In this document: piece after piece, positions 25,473 through 33,578 of the stretch
How positions within the stretch are numbered: the first letter of the stretch is position 1
Layout: the number at the start of each line of letters is the position of its first letter
Translations under genes and position numbers: made by a program
Assembly (NCBI GenBank): GCA_050012355.1
Contig: JBEKHI010000021.1
Location: 1-49,330, forward strand
Length of the DNA stretch: 49,330 bases
Reading direction: 5' to 3'
DNA from: JBEKHI01 sp050012355
GTDB taxonomy: Bacteria > Actinomycetota > Actinomycetes > Streptosporangiales > Streptosporangiaceae
Notes under the pieces: model-generated
Told to the model about the DNA's origin: nothing
What the model saw: only the letters and a program-made list of their open reading frames with translations
The model's database searches: none

Positions 25473-25480
25473 TGGTACCA
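25473..25480. promoter_or_regulatory. Short palindrome in the XRE/MFS divergent gap
   Basis: TGGTACCA lies between the divergent regulator and exporter genes, in an approximately 100-base gap also containing GGTGCC and GGTAACC words. It is a candidate operator core only; the full site is not delimited. Confidence 0.3.
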
Positions 25481-25528
25481 ATCACAGGTGCCTGGGTAAC
25501 CGGTTGGCTGGCCGGCACAGTGGCTGAC

Positions 25529-26935
25529 ATGACCGCGAAACAAAAACTGATCCTGGTGCTCCTGCTGGGAACCCAGTTCATGCTGTCGATCGATTTCTCG
25601 ATCCTGAACGTGGCGCTGCCCGCGGTGGGTAAGGACCTGCGGATCGGCGCGGCGGACCTGCCATGGGTAGCGACCGCCTACGCGCTGCCATCGGCCGGGT
25701 TCACCTTGTTGTTCGGGCGGCTCGGCGACCTGATCGGCAGACGGCGGCTGTTCCTGACCGGGCTGGTAATGCTGGCGGCGGGCTCGCTGGCGGGCGGACT
25801 CGCCCCCTCGGAACCCATCCTGCTGGCATCCAGGTTCGCGCAGGGCTTCGCCTCCGCGCTGGCTATCCCGTCGGCGCTGTCGCTGCTGACCACCTCGTTC
25901 CCCGAGGGCCGGCTGCGGGAGCGCGCGCTCGGGCTGAACGGCTCGCTGCTGGCCGGCGGCTTCACGATCGGCGCCCTGCTCGGCGGGATACTGACCGACT
26001 TTCTCTCCTGGCGCTGGGCGTTCCTGATCAACGTCCCGATCGCGGTACTCATCGCGATCACCGCACCCGCCGTCATCAAGGAAAGCCGTCTACCAAAACG
26101 GCGCAGCCTTGATGTCCCGGGCGCCGTAACCGTCACCGGCGGGCTGCTGGCCCTGGTGTACGGGGTCACCATGGCCAGGCAGGACGGCTGGGGGTCGGGC
26201 GCGGCAGTGGGCTCGCTCGCGGTCGCCGTCGTGCTGATCGGGGCGTTCTTCCTGATCGAGCGGCGCAGCCCGGCCCCGCTCGCCTCGCTCTCGGTACTCG
26301 CCAAGCCAACCGTGAAGTGGGGCAATCTCGGCGGGCTGACGATCTTCAGCATGGGGTCGGCCGTCGTCTACCTGATGACCCTCTACCTGCAAGGCACCCT
26401 CGGTTACTCTCCGCTGATCACCGGCCTGGCCTTCGCGATACCCGGGGTGGCCGCGGTCGTCGCGGGCACGGTCGCGCCCCGCGTCATCGACCGGATCGGC
26501 ACCCGGGCGACGCTGAGCGGCGGCCTGCTGCTGCAGGGCGCGGCGTTCGCGACCCTGCTCGCCCTGGGGACCGAGCGCGCATGGCTAGCGCTGGTACTGG
26601 TCGCGCTTGGCTTCGGGTTCTTCGGGCATGTGTCGGGCATCGTGTCCTACACGGTGACGGCCACGTCGGGCCTGCCCGACGACGAGCAGGGCCTGGCGAC
26701 CGGGCTAGCCACGATGACCCAGCTAGTCGGCCTCACCATCGGCATCCCGGTCCTGGGCGCGATCGCCGGCGGCACGTCCCTGGCACTGGGCGGCACCCAC
26801 CGCGCCCTGCTAGCCGACGTAGCCGTCAACGCGGTAGTAGCGGCCCTCCTCTGGCACACCCTCCGCCCCGCCGTGGCCCCTGTGACTCCCGTGATGTCTG
26901 AGGTGCTCACGGACCGCGCGCCCGCGCCCCGCTAG
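25529..26935 (+). CDS. MFS transporter, DHA2 drug-resistance type
   Basis: A 468-residue transporter of the 14-helix EmrB/QacA type. Motif D1 and A regions are visible as LSIDFSILNVALPAVGKDL and LLFGRLGDLIGRRRLFLTG; motif C appears in NGSLLAGGFTIGALLGGILTDFLSWRWAFLINVP. Proton-coupled efflux of a hydrophobic compound is the expected role. ATG 25529 is chosen; GTG 25520 is possible, and neither has a clear binding site. It diverges from the MmyB-type regulator that probably controls it. Confidence 0.9.
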   Translation: MTAKQKLILVLLLGTQFMLSIDFSILNVALPAVGKDLRIGAADLPWVATAYALPSAGFTLLFGRLGDLIGRRRLFLTGLVMLAAGSLAGGLAPSEPILLASRFAQGFASALAIPSALSLLTTSFPEGRLRERALGLNGSLLAGGFTIGALLGGILTDFLSWRWAFLINVPIAVLIAITAPAVIKESRLPKRRSLDVPGAVTVTGGLLALVYGVTMARQDGWGSGAAVGSLAVAVVLIGAFFLIERRSPAPLASLSVLAKPTVKWGNLGGLTIFSMGSAVVYLMTLYLQGTLGYSPLITGLAFAIPGVAAVVAGTVAPRVIDRIGTRATLSGGLLLQGAAFATLLALGTERAWLALVLVALGFGFFGHVSGIVSYTVTATSGLPDDEQGLATGLATMTQLVGLTIGIPVLGAIAGGTSLALGGTHRALLADVAVNAVVAALLWHTLRPAVAPVTPVMSEVLTDRAPAPR

Positions 26936-26939
26936 CACC

Positions 26940-26980
26940 CACGACCCGGCCACGACCCGGCCACGACCCGGCCACGACCC
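26940..26980. repeat. 11-bp tandem repeat (about 3.7 units)
   Basis: The unit CACGACCCGGC repeats at 26940, 26951 and 26962, with a partial fourth unit at 26973 running into the palindromic element. It starts five bases after the MFS stop. The CACGACCC word also precedes the palindromic element at 28592, suggesting that it belongs to the element's left flank and has been amplified here. Confidence 0.85.
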
Positions 26981-27034
26981 CCATGGATGTCCCACCGCTG
27001 GGGGTATAGCGCCAGCGATGGGACATCCATGGGG
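26979..27034. repeat. Dispersed palindromic element, copy b
   Basis: The most perfect copy: 23-nt arms (26979-27001 and 27012-27034) pair at 22 of 23 positions around the loop GGGTATAGCG. The right arm includes CAGCGATGGGACATCCATGG. It lies between the MFS stop and the glutamine-synthetase-like gene and could act as terminator of the former or in the leader of the latter. Confidence 0.9.
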
Positions 27035-27100
27035 TGGGAAGCGGCGCGCTGGGGGCTGGCGGGGAGGCGGGTGGCGGGGCGGGTGGGGTTTAATACCGGG

Positions 27101-28582
27101 ATGGGAAGCAGGACGGGTGTGGGGTCGCCGGGGTTTGTCGCTCGGCACCGGTTGCGGGATGAGGCCGGGAACGCGGCGGCCGCGGAGGTCGCGGCGCGGA
27201 TCGGTGAGCTGGGGCTTCGCACCGTGCGGTTGGCCGTTGTCGACCAGCACGGCATACCGCGGGCCAAGGCGCTGTCGCCGGAGGCGGCCGTCGCGGCGCT
27301 GTCTGACGGGCTCGACTTCTCGGGCGCGATCTACAGCCTGGACACCGGCAACCAGGTTTTCGTCCCGGCGTTCGCGACTGGCGGCGGCTTCGGTATCGAG
27401 GCGTTCACCGGGTTCCCGGACGTGGTCCTGGTGCCCGATCCCGCGACGTTTCGCGTGCTGCCGTGGGCGGATCGCACCGGATGGCTGCTGTGCGATGTGT
27501 ACTTCGCGGACGGCACGCCGGTGCCGATTGACGGGCGGCGCATCCTGCGCAACGTACTCGGCTCGCTCGGCGACGCGGGGTACCAGTTCCTCGGCGGGCT
27601 GGAGTTCGAGTTCTACGTCGTGCGCGACGAGGAGGCCCGGCTGGCGCCAGAAGACGCCGGCTTTGTCCCGCCGCCACCGCCGGTCAGCGCGTTCGAGCGT
27701 GGCTACCAGTACCTGTCGGAGACCCGGCTCGACGGCATGTCGGACACGCTGGAGGCGCTGCGAGACGCGCTCACCACCGTCGGGCTGCCGCCCCGGTCCA
27801 TGGAAGACGAGTGGGGTCCCGGTCAGCTGGAATTCACGTTCGCGCCCATCGAGGGACTGGCGGCGGCCGACGCGGCGGTACTGGTGCGTTCGGCGATCAA
27901 GCAGGTGTGCCGGCGCCGCGGGCTGATCGCCACCTTCATGTGCCGGCCGGGGCTGCCGAATTTCTTCTCCTCGGGGTGGCATCTCCACCAGTCCCTGATA
28001 GACATCGAGACCGGCGCGAGCGCGTTCACCTCTGAAACCGCCGTTATGGACAAAAAAGGCTTGTCTTATGTGGCGGGACTGCTGGAACGGGCGGTACCGT
28101 CGCTGGTCTTCGCGGCGCCGACCGTGAACGGGTACAAGCGGTACCGGCCGTATTCGTTCGCGCCGGACCGGGTGTGCTGGGCGGTGGAGAACCGCGGCGC
28201 GATGGTGCGGGTGCAGGGCGCGGCGGGCGACCCGTCGTCGCACATCGAGAACCGGCTCGGCGAGCCTGCCGCCAACCCGTACCTGTATCTAGCGTCGAAC
28301 ATCGCCGCCGGTCTCGACGGCATCCGCCGCGAGCTCACGCCGCCGGACCCGGTCGAGGCCGACCCGTACAGCGCGGACGCGCCGCTGCTCCCGGTGACGC
28401 TGGACGCCGCGGTGGAGGCGTTGAGCTCGGACCGGTTCTACCGAGGCGTGTTCGGCGCCACCTTCGTGGACTACCTGGTCACGATGAAGCGGGCGGAGCT
28501 GAAGCGCTACCACGCGGCGTCGGCGGGCGATGAGGCCGAGGTCACCGACTGGGAGATGCGGGAGTACTTCGAGTTCTACTGA
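27101..28582 (+). CDS. Glutamine synthetase family protein (gamma-glutamyl ligase-like)
   Basis: A 493-residue ATP-dependent glutamate-amine ligase fold. Family elements are the beta-grasp domain (about 25-130), Glu ligands in FLGGLEFEFYVV and GPGQLEFTFAP, the substrate/ATP His in SGWHLHQSL, NGYKRYRPYSFAPDRVCWAVENRGAMVRV, and HIENRLGEPAANPYLYLA. It is longer than GlnA and closest in style to actinobacterial GS-like ligases acting on polyamines, ethanolamine or other amines; the amine is not deducible. ATG 27101 avoids an N-terminal extension that would be encoded by the palindromic repeat. Confidence 0.88.
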   Translation: MGSRTGVGSPGFVARHRLRDEAGNAAAAEVAARIGELGLRTVRLAVVDQHGIPRAKALSPEAAVAALSDGLDFSGAIYSLDTGNQVFVPAFATGGGFGIEAFTGFPDVVLVPDPATFRVLPWADRTGWLLCDVYFADGTPVPIDGRRILRNVLGSLGDAGYQFLGGLEFEFYVVRDEEARLAPEDAGFVPPPPPVSAFERGYQYLSETRLDGMSDTLEALRDALTTVGLPPRSMEDEWGPGQLEFTFAPIEGLAAADAAVLVRSAIKQVCRRRGLIATFMCRPGLPNFFSSGWHLHQSLIDIETGASAFTSETAVMDKKGLSYVAGLLERAVPSLVFAAPTVNGYKRYRPYSFAPDRVCWAVENRGAMVRVQGAAGDPSSHIENRLGEPAANPYLYLASNIAAGLDGIRRELTPPDPVEADPYSADAPLLPVTLDAAVEALSSDRFYRGVFGATFVDYLVTMKRAELKRYHAASAGDEAEVTDWEMREYFEFY

Positions 28583-28591
28583 GCACGACCC

Positions 28592-28643
28592 CCATGGATG
28601 GCCCATCGCTGGCGCCATAGGCCCAGCGATGGGACATCGATGG
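28592..28643. repeat. Dispersed palindromic element, copy c
   Basis: 21-nt arms (28592-28612 and 28623-28643) pair at 19 positions around CGCCATAGGC. The right arm contains the self-palindromic core CGATGGGACATCG. It sits between the convergent GS-like and VOC genes, ending five bases before the VOC stop. It is preceded by CACGACCC, as in copy b. Confidence 0.88.
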
Positions 28644-28648
28644 CGCGG

Positions 28649-29413
28649 CTAGTTGGCGGGCATCTGGGCGTTGGGGGCCATCAGCTTGAAGCGGGCGCCG
28701 TTGGGGTCGGCGACGGTGGCCAGCCGGCCGTAGGGGGTGTCCTCGGCCGGGACGATGACGGTGCCGCCAAGCTCGGCGGCCCTCGCCAGCGCGGCGTCCG
28801 CATCAGCGGTCCAGAAGTAGACGCTCCAGGTGTGGTCCTCGCCGCCCTCCATGATGCCGGCCAGCGTGTCCTCACCGTGGGTAAGGATGTTATACCGGAA
28901 CGGCATACCCGGCGGTTCCACGCCGGTCCAGCCGAACACGCTCTGGTAGAACGCGAGCTGCGCGTCGTAGTTCGTGGCGTGCAGTTCGAACCAGCTCGGC
29001 AGCCCGGGCTCGCCGGCCTGGGTGGTCCCGCCGAACTGATCGGGCTGCCACAGCCCGATGCCCGCGCCGCCGGGGTCGAGCGCCACCCCCATCGTCCCGG
29101 CCTCGCCGACCTGCATGGCCGGCACGATGACCTGGCCGCCGCTGGCGGTGACCAGCTCGAGCGTCTTCTCGATGTCATCGACGGTCAGGTAGACGCTCCA
29201 GACGTCGGCCGGCCCGTCCGCCATGGCCGGCATGCACCCGGCCACCGGGACACCCCCGGGACCGTCGAACATGAAGTACCCGCCAAACTCAGGGGCCGCC
29301 TCGTTCGCGGTCCAGCCGAACAAACCGCTGTAAAACCCTCGAGCGGTCTCCGCGTCGGATGTGGTCAGGTCGACCCAGCAGGGCGCTCCGGCCGAGATGT
29401 CGCGTTCTCGCAT
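28649..29413 (-). CDS. Double VOC-domain protein (glyoxalase/bleomycin-resistance superfamily)
   Basis: A 254-residue protein with two vicinal-oxygen-chelate domains, residues about 8-125 and 140-248. Each begins with the standard strand (GAPCWVDLTTSDAETARGFYSGLFGW and PSWFELHATNYDAQLAFYQSVFGW). Domain ends carry WSVYLTVDDIEKTLELV and WSVYFWTADADAALARA. Typical of actinomycete hydroxylase-like VOC proteins; substrate unknown. The start has GGGAGGAA upstream. Confidence 0.9.
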   Translation of the reverse strand: MRERDISAGAPCWVDLTTSDAETARGFYSGLFGWTANEAAPEFGGYFMFDGPGGVPVAGCMPAMADGPADVWSVYLTVDDIEKTLELVTASGGQVIVPAMQVGEAGTMGVALDPGGAGIGLWQPDQFGGTTQAGEPGLPSWFELHATNYDAQLAFYQSVFGWTGVEPPGMPFRYNILTHGEDTLAGIMEGGEDHTWSVYFWTADADAALARAAELGGTVIVPAEDTPYGRLATVADPNGARFKLMAPNAQMPAN

Positions 29414-29488
29414 GATTCGTTCCTCCCGTTTCGGTGTCTTTCAATGCAGACATAACTACGCGGGCGAAATCATCGCGGCGCCCGCGAT

Positions 29489-30457
29489 CTAGACGGTGAA
29501 AACCACCTTGCCAGTAAGATCCCCTGCAATCATGGCCGCGAACCCGTCCTTTGCGCTGGTCAGCGGCAGTACCCGGTCGATGAGCGGCCGGACTCCGGTC
29601 TGCTCGCAGAACCTGAGCAGCCTGGCGAGCTGGTCCCTGGTGCCCATAGTCGAGCCGACGACCGACAGCTGGGTGAAGAAAACCCGGTTCAGGTCGGCGG
29701 GCGGCACTCCCCCGCTGGTCGCACCGCTGATCACGATCCGGCCGCCGGGCCGCAGCGAGCGCAGCGAGTGTGCCCAGGTGGCCTCGCCGACGGTCTCCAT
29801 CACGGCGTCCACCCGCTCGGGGAGCCGCTGACCGGTCTCGAAGGCCCGGTCGGCGCCGAGCTTGACCGCGCGATCGCGCTTGGCTTCGCTGCGGCTGGTC
29901 ACCCAGATCCGGTATCCGGCGGCCCGGCCGAGCAGGATCAACGCGGTCGCCACTCCGCCGCCCGCGCCTTGCACCAGGATCGTCGAGCCGGGCTGGAGCC
30001 CGGACTTGTCGAACAGCATCCGGTAAGCGGTCAGGTAGGCGGTGGGCAGGCAGGCGGCGTCCTCGAAGCTGAGCGCTTCCGGTTTCGGCAAGAGGTTGCG
30101 TTTAGGGACGGCCACTTGCTGGGCGAAGGTGCCGTCGTGTTTCTCTGACAGCAGCGACCGGCGTGGATCGAGGGTCTCATCGCCGCCGCCCGCGTCCGGG
30201 TCGCCGATGACGGCGTGCACCACGACCTCGTTCCCGTCCTCGTCGACACCGGCGGCGTCACAACCGAGCACGATCGGCAGCCGGGCCGGGTCGATGCCGA
30301 CGCCGCGCAGCGTCCACACGTCGTGGTGGTTGAGCGCGGTGGCGCGGACGTTGACGGTTGTCCAGCCGTCGGGCTTCGCTGGCTCGGGACGGTCGGTGAG
30401 CTCGAGGCCGTTGAGGGGATCGTCTGGGTCGATGCGGGCTGCTATCGCGGCAAACAT
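29489..30457 (-). CDS. Zinc-independent MDR oxidoreductase (quinone reductase-like)
   Basis: A 322-residue medium-chain reductase. The GroES-like domain contains VNVRATALNHHDVWTLRGVG and PIVLGCDAAGVDEDGNEV; the nucleotide-binding domain has TILVQGAGGGVATALILLGRAAGYRIWVTSRS. The expected reaction is NAD(P)H-dependent reduction of a quinone, enone or aldehyde. ATG 30455-30457 is chosen; an upstream ATG in frame overlaps the VapC gene end. It reads in the same direction as VapBC, 11 bases downstream of vapC. Confidence 0.88.
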   Translation of the reverse strand: MFAAIAARIDPDDPLNGLELTDRPEPAKPDGWTTVNVRATALNHHDVWTLRGVGIDPARLPIVLGCDAAGVDEDGNEVVVHAVIGDPDAGGGDETLDPRRSLLSEKHDGTFAQQVAVPKRNLLPKPEALSFEDAACLPTAYLTAYRMLFDKSGLQPGSTILVQGAGGGVATALILLGRAAGYRIWVTSRSEAKRDRAVKLGADRAFETGQRLPERVDAVMETVGEATWAHSLRSLRPGGRIVISGATSGGVPPADLNRVFFTQLSVVGSTMGTRDQLARLLRFCEQTGVRPLIDRVLPLTSAKDGFAAMIAGDLTGKVVFTV

Positions 30458-30467
30458 GCTCGTGACT

Positions 30468-30896
30468 TTAGTTGAGGGGATGACGCCAGCGCAGCCCGGG
30501 GAACCTCGCGAAGTCCCGATCATCCGTTACGAACTCGCACGCGTTCTCCATGGCCAGCGCGGCAAGATAGGTGTCCGGCACGAGTTTGGCCCGAGCACCT
30601 ACCTTGTCGCAGAGTTCGGTAAAGACCGACCAGAATCGGGCGCCGGGAGCGACGACGACCGCCTGTGGCTGCTCGCGGATCAGCTCAGCGAACGAAAGCG
30701 CCTCTCCAGGCGTGGCCGGCGTCTTGTAGATCCTTGGGTTCGTGACGATCCGCATCATGCCGGTGAGCGCGAAATCCGAGACCGCGTAGGACTCTGGACC
30801 GTTGACCACGTCCAAGAGCCAGGTACGGTACTCCTCGTGTCGCTCGGCATCACGGCGATGGGCGTTGACCAGGACGTTAGTGTCCATGAGCATCAT
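30468..30896 (-). CDS. vapC: VapC-type PIN-domain toxin (RNase)
   Basis: A 142-residue PIN-domain endoribonuclease. The N-terminal acidic residue is in MMLMDTNVLVNAHRRD; further acidic positions are in LVPDTYLAALA and FVTDDRDFARFPGLRW. The TNPRIYKTP segment marks the TNPRV-type VapC subfamily. Such toxins cleave tRNA or rRNA and are neutralised by the partner antitoxin. The start overlaps the vapB end by 20 bases. A start at MDTNV (30887) is also possible. Confidence 0.9.
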   Translation of the reverse strand: MMLMDTNVLVNAHRRDAERHEEYRTWLLDVVNGPESYAVSDFALTGMMRIVTNPRIYKTPATPGEALSFAELIREQPQAVVVAPGARFWSVFTELCDKVGARAKLVPDTYLAALAMENACEFVTDDRDFARFPGLRWRHPLN

Positions 30897-31167
30897 CGTC
30901 GTTCACCACCCTCAGGTAGTGCTCGATGTCCTCCTGCATGAGGAACTCCTTGAGACCTGCGGGGCTGGTGTCGATCAGCGGGCGTTCATTGGGATCTCCG
31001 GACACTGGCAGGTCCACGTATGGCCTGATCTGGACGTTGTGCTCGATCGTGAGCATGCGGCGGAGCGCCTCCTCCATCACTGAGTTAAGGGACCGGTGCT
31101 GCCGGGCGGCCATGGCCTTCGCCTCTGCCAGCAGCTCCTCGTCGATACGGAACGTGGTGCGGTGCAT
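30877..31167 (-). CDS. vapB: VapB-type ribbon-helix-helix antitoxin
   Basis: A 96-residue antitoxin. The N-terminus MHRTTFRIDEELLAEAKAMAARQHRSLNSVMEEALRRML is a ribbon-helix-helix DNA-binding domain; the C-terminal half (about 45-96) is the flexible, acidic toxin-wrapping region. It directly precedes and overlaps vapC. The start codon lies 8 bases from a 38-bp palindrome (31176-31213) that is probably its operator. AGG is too close to the ATG to be a normal binding site, so translation may be leaderless or weak. Confidence 0.88.
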   Translation of the reverse strand: MHRTTFRIDEELLAEAKAMAARQHRSLNSVMEEALRRMLTIEHNVQIRPYVDLPVSGDPNERPLIDTSPAGLKEFLMQEDIEHYLRVVNDDDAHGH

Positions 31168-31175
31168 ACCTAAAA

Positions 31176-31213
31176 GAATAACCCCGTGACATATTTATGT
31201 CACGGGGTTATTC
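31176..31213 (-). terminator. 38-bp perfect palindrome: malic-enzyme terminator and vapBC upstream site
   Basis: GAATAACCCCGTGACATA (31176-31193) pairs perfectly with 31196-31213 around the dinucleotide TT. Read on the minus strand, the malic enzyme TAA (31208-31210) lies in the first arm and the second arm is followed by TCTTTTAGG, i.e. a hairpin plus short U-run, an intrinsic terminator. The same palindrome sits immediately before vapB, where an RHH operator is expected. Confidence 0.75.
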
Positions 31214-32386
31214 GGTGGGTCGGGTCCGTAAGCGGCTGGTTACCCCGTCCGCGCGGGCCTGGGCGGCCACGGCGGCGGCGACGGCGGGGGCCACCCGGTC
31301 ATCGAACTGGTTCGGGATGATGTAGTCGGGCCGCGCGTCGGTCCCGATGAGCCCCGCGATCGCGTCGGCCGCGGCGAGTTTCATGCCCTCGGTGACGGTG
31401 GTCGCCCGCACGTCGAGCGCGCCCCGGAAGACGCCAGGGAACGCGAGCGAGTTGTTGATCTGGTTCGGGAAGTCGCTACGGCCGGTCGCCACGACGGCGG
31501 CGTGTCGCTTTGCCACGTCCGGGTGGACCTCGGGGTCGGGGTTGGACAGGCTGAACACGATGGCGCCGTCGGCCATCGCCGCGACCGCTTCCTCGGCGAG
31601 TGTCCCGGAGGACAGCCCGATGAACACGTCGGCGCCGCGCAGCGCCGACTCCGTGGAACCGGAGAGCCGCGCCTTGTTGGTGGCCTCGGCGAGCTTGGCC
31701 TTTTGCGGGTTGAGTCCTTCACGACCCGCGTAGATCAGGCCCTTGCTGTCGGCGACGGCGATATCGCCGACCCCGGCGCTCAGCAGGATCTTCGCCACCG
31801 CGATGCCGGAAGCGCCCGCTCCGGCGATGACGACGCGGAGGCTGTCGAGTGACTTACCGGTCACCGTCGCGGCACCGCGCAGCGCGGCCAGGGTCACGAT
31901 CGCCGTGCCGTGCTGGTCGTCGTGGAAGACCGGGATGTCCAGCCGCTCACGCAGCTTGTCCTCGATCTCGAAGCAGCGCGGCGCGGAAATGTCCTCCAGG
32001 TTGATCCCGGCGAACGACGGCGCCAGCGCGGTCACGATGTCCACGATCTGGTCGACGCCGGTGGCCGCCAGGCAGATCGGCACCGCGTCGATCCCGCCGA
32101 ACCGCTTGAACAGCAGCGCTTTGCCCTCCATTACGGGCATCGCGGCGGACGGCCCGATGTCGCCCAAGCCGAGGACGGCGGTGCCGTCCGTGACCACCGC
32201 GACCGTGTTCGACACCCATGTGTAGTCGGCTGCGAGTTCCGGGTTATCAGCGATCGCACTGCACACCCGGGCGACGCCCGGTGTGTAGGCCATCGCAAGC
32301 GCGGCGCCGTCTGGCACCTCTACGGATGGCTGAACGCCGATCTTGCCGCCGCGGTGCATCTCGAAAACCGGATCGGAATCATACAT
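31208..32386 (-). CDS. NAD(P)-dependent malic enzyme (oxaloacetate-decarboxylating)
   Basis: A 392-residue short-form bacterial malic enzyme converting malate to pyruvate and CO2. Catalytic elements: the Tyr in AMAYTPGVARVC, the Lys in VMEGKALLFKRFGG, metal ligands in INLEDISAPRCFEIE and PVFHDDQHGTA, the cofactor motif VVIAGAGASGIAVAK, and SLSNPDPEVHP. It lacks the phosphotransacetylase tail of MaeB. ATG 32384-32386 gives the standard MYDSDPVFEMHRGGKI start. The stop codon lies inside the 38-bp palindrome shared with vapBC. Confidence 0.93.
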   Translation of the reverse strand: MYDSDPVFEMHRGGKIGVQPSVEVPDGAALAMAYTPGVARVCSAIADNPELAADYTWVSNTVAVVTDGTAVLGLGDIGPSAAMPVMEGKALLFKRFGGIDAVPICLAATGVDQIVDIVTALAPSFAGINLEDISAPRCFEIEDKLRERLDIPVFHDDQHGTAIVTLAALRGAATVTGKSLDSLRVVIAGAGASGIAVAKILLSAGVGDIAVADSKGLIYAGREGLNPQKAKLAEATNKARLSGSTESALRGADVFIGLSSGTLAEEAVAAMADGAIVFSLSNPDPEVHPDVAKRHAAVVATGRSDFPNQINNSLAFPGVFRGALDVRATTVTEGMKLAAADAIAGLIGTDARPDYIIPNQFDDRVAPAVAAAVAAQARADGVTSRLRTRPTE

Positions 32387-32633
32387 TAGCTTGGAGCCCC
32401 TCCTCGGGACACATAAGACACGATGGAGGACCAAGCCGCAGGGTGTCGCTGGCCGTCTCTCGCCCGCCATCGCGCGATGATTGCACCAGGCACGGGGGTG
32501 ACCCGTCCGGACATTCTGTCACAGGACACCGTCCGTGAACTGCGGGACCCCGCGATCTGTGTAATACTCAGTACCGGCAGGTGCCCATTACACTTGCTCC
32601 CCTTACACGTAACTCACCAGCTCGGGACCGGGA

Positions 32634-33227
32634 GTGGACCTCACCTCATACGCGGAACTCGCGGTACGGCTTGTCAACACGGCCAGCCTGGGGCACGAGG
32701 GCGGCGACCGGCTCGCGACGATGGATGGCCTCAATGCCCTCGTCGCGGACCGTCAGCACCTCAGTGCCGGGGCTACCCGCGGCGATCTCGAGGCTCTGCG
32801 AGAGCTTCGCACCGAGTTCCGCGAGTTCTTCGAGGCGTGCTCGCGCGGTGACGGCGAGGACGCCGCCGCCCGCCTGAACGCGCTTCTCATGCAGCACCCG
32901 GTCCATCCGCAGCTCTCCGGCCACGACGACCAGCCCTGGCATGTGCACTACACCGAGTCGGGCTCGGTCTCCGACAAGTACGCGGCCGGGGCGGTGATGG
33001 GCCTGGCGGTCAGGCTCGCTGAGATGCGCATCGACCGTTTTGGTGTCTGCCAGGCGACGCCCTGTCAGGGCGTGTTCATCGACACCACTTCATCGCGGAC
33101 CCGGCGGTACTGCTCGGACCGTTGCACCAACCGCGCTAACGTCACCGCTTACCGCGCCCGCCGCCGCGACGAGGCCGACGGCAATACTAGTGGCGAGACA
33201 GCGCCCGGCTCCGCTGCCGGAGATTGA
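32634..33227 (+). CDS. ABATE/CGNR-type zinc-finger protein
   Basis: A 197-residue probable stress-response regulator. The N-terminal ABATE-like domain (about 1-125) begins AELAVRLVNTASLGHEGGD. The C-terminal zinc finger has CQATPC, then CSDRCTNRANVTAYRARRR, where the usual CGNR reads CTNR. GTG 32634 is chosen; the GGGA before it is close. A short hairpin at 33303-33322 may terminate it. Upstream, GTGTAAT and ATTACAC form an inverted repeat in the promoter region. Confidence 0.85.
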   Translation: MDLTSYAELAVRLVNTASLGHEGGDRLATMDGLNALVADRQHLSAGATRGDLEALRELRTEFREFFEACSRGDGEDAAARLNALLMQHPVHPQLSGHDDQPWHVHYTESGSVSDKYAAGAVMGLAVRLAEMRIDRFGVCQATPCQGVFIDTTSSRTRRYCSDRCTNRANVTAYRARRRDEADGNTSGETAPGSAAGD

Positions 33228-33302
33228 GTCCAGCCGAGCCGCTGACCACTATCACCCTGGGCTATTTGTCCGGTTTATCCCGTTTTGTCGGCAACCTTGC
33301 TC

Positions 33303-33322
33303 TCAGCCTGCTCGCAGGCTGA
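33303..33322 (+). terminator. Hairpin downstream of CGNR gene
   Basis: TCAGCCTG and CAGGCTGA pair perfectly around CTCG, 75 bases after the CGNR stop. No U-tract follows, so it is a tentative terminator. Confidence 0.4.
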
Positions 33323-33362
33323 TCCAAGGAGATACTCGGGCGTAATTTCCAGGACATTACGG

Positions 33363-33375
33363 CGTGACAGTCACG
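33363..33375. promoter_or_regulatory. Palindromic candidate operator upstream of APC permease
   Basis: CGTGACAGTCACG is a perfect 6+1+6 palindrome just before an AT-rich promoter-like stretch, about 200 bases before the permease start. Binding protein unknown. Confidence 0.4.
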
Positions 33376-33578
33376 TGATGTTATATAAGACCCTTTTTAC
33401 GTAAGAGTGCTGTGACCTGCGTTATCAAACCGAATCCGGATGAGCCTTCTCATAAGCGATCTTCATCTCTACGATGTACCTCACTCGGCGCATATGACAC
33501 GCTCACTCGCGGACGGCGGGGATCTCGCCCGGCGAGTGGCTTGCCCCACGGGGCACGATCGGGAAGAAAGAGACCCAC

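Larger units (their letters stand above)
33228..33578. other. 351-base gene-free stretch before the permease gene
   Basis: Holds a hairpin TCAGCCTG-CTCG-CAGGCTGA (33303-33322), a perfect 13-bp palindrome CGTGACAGTCACG (33363-33375), and an AT-rich segment (TTATATAAGACCCTTTTTACG, from about 33380) that could be a promoter. The final part is the long leader of the permease, with GAAGAAAGAGA as binding site. No supported ORF. Confidence 0.5.

Noticed and set aside
26810..28243. A 477-codon open frame on the minus strand
   Set aside because: It is antisense to the glutamine-synthetase-like gene, Arg/His-rich with no family character, and arises from GC-rich third positions.
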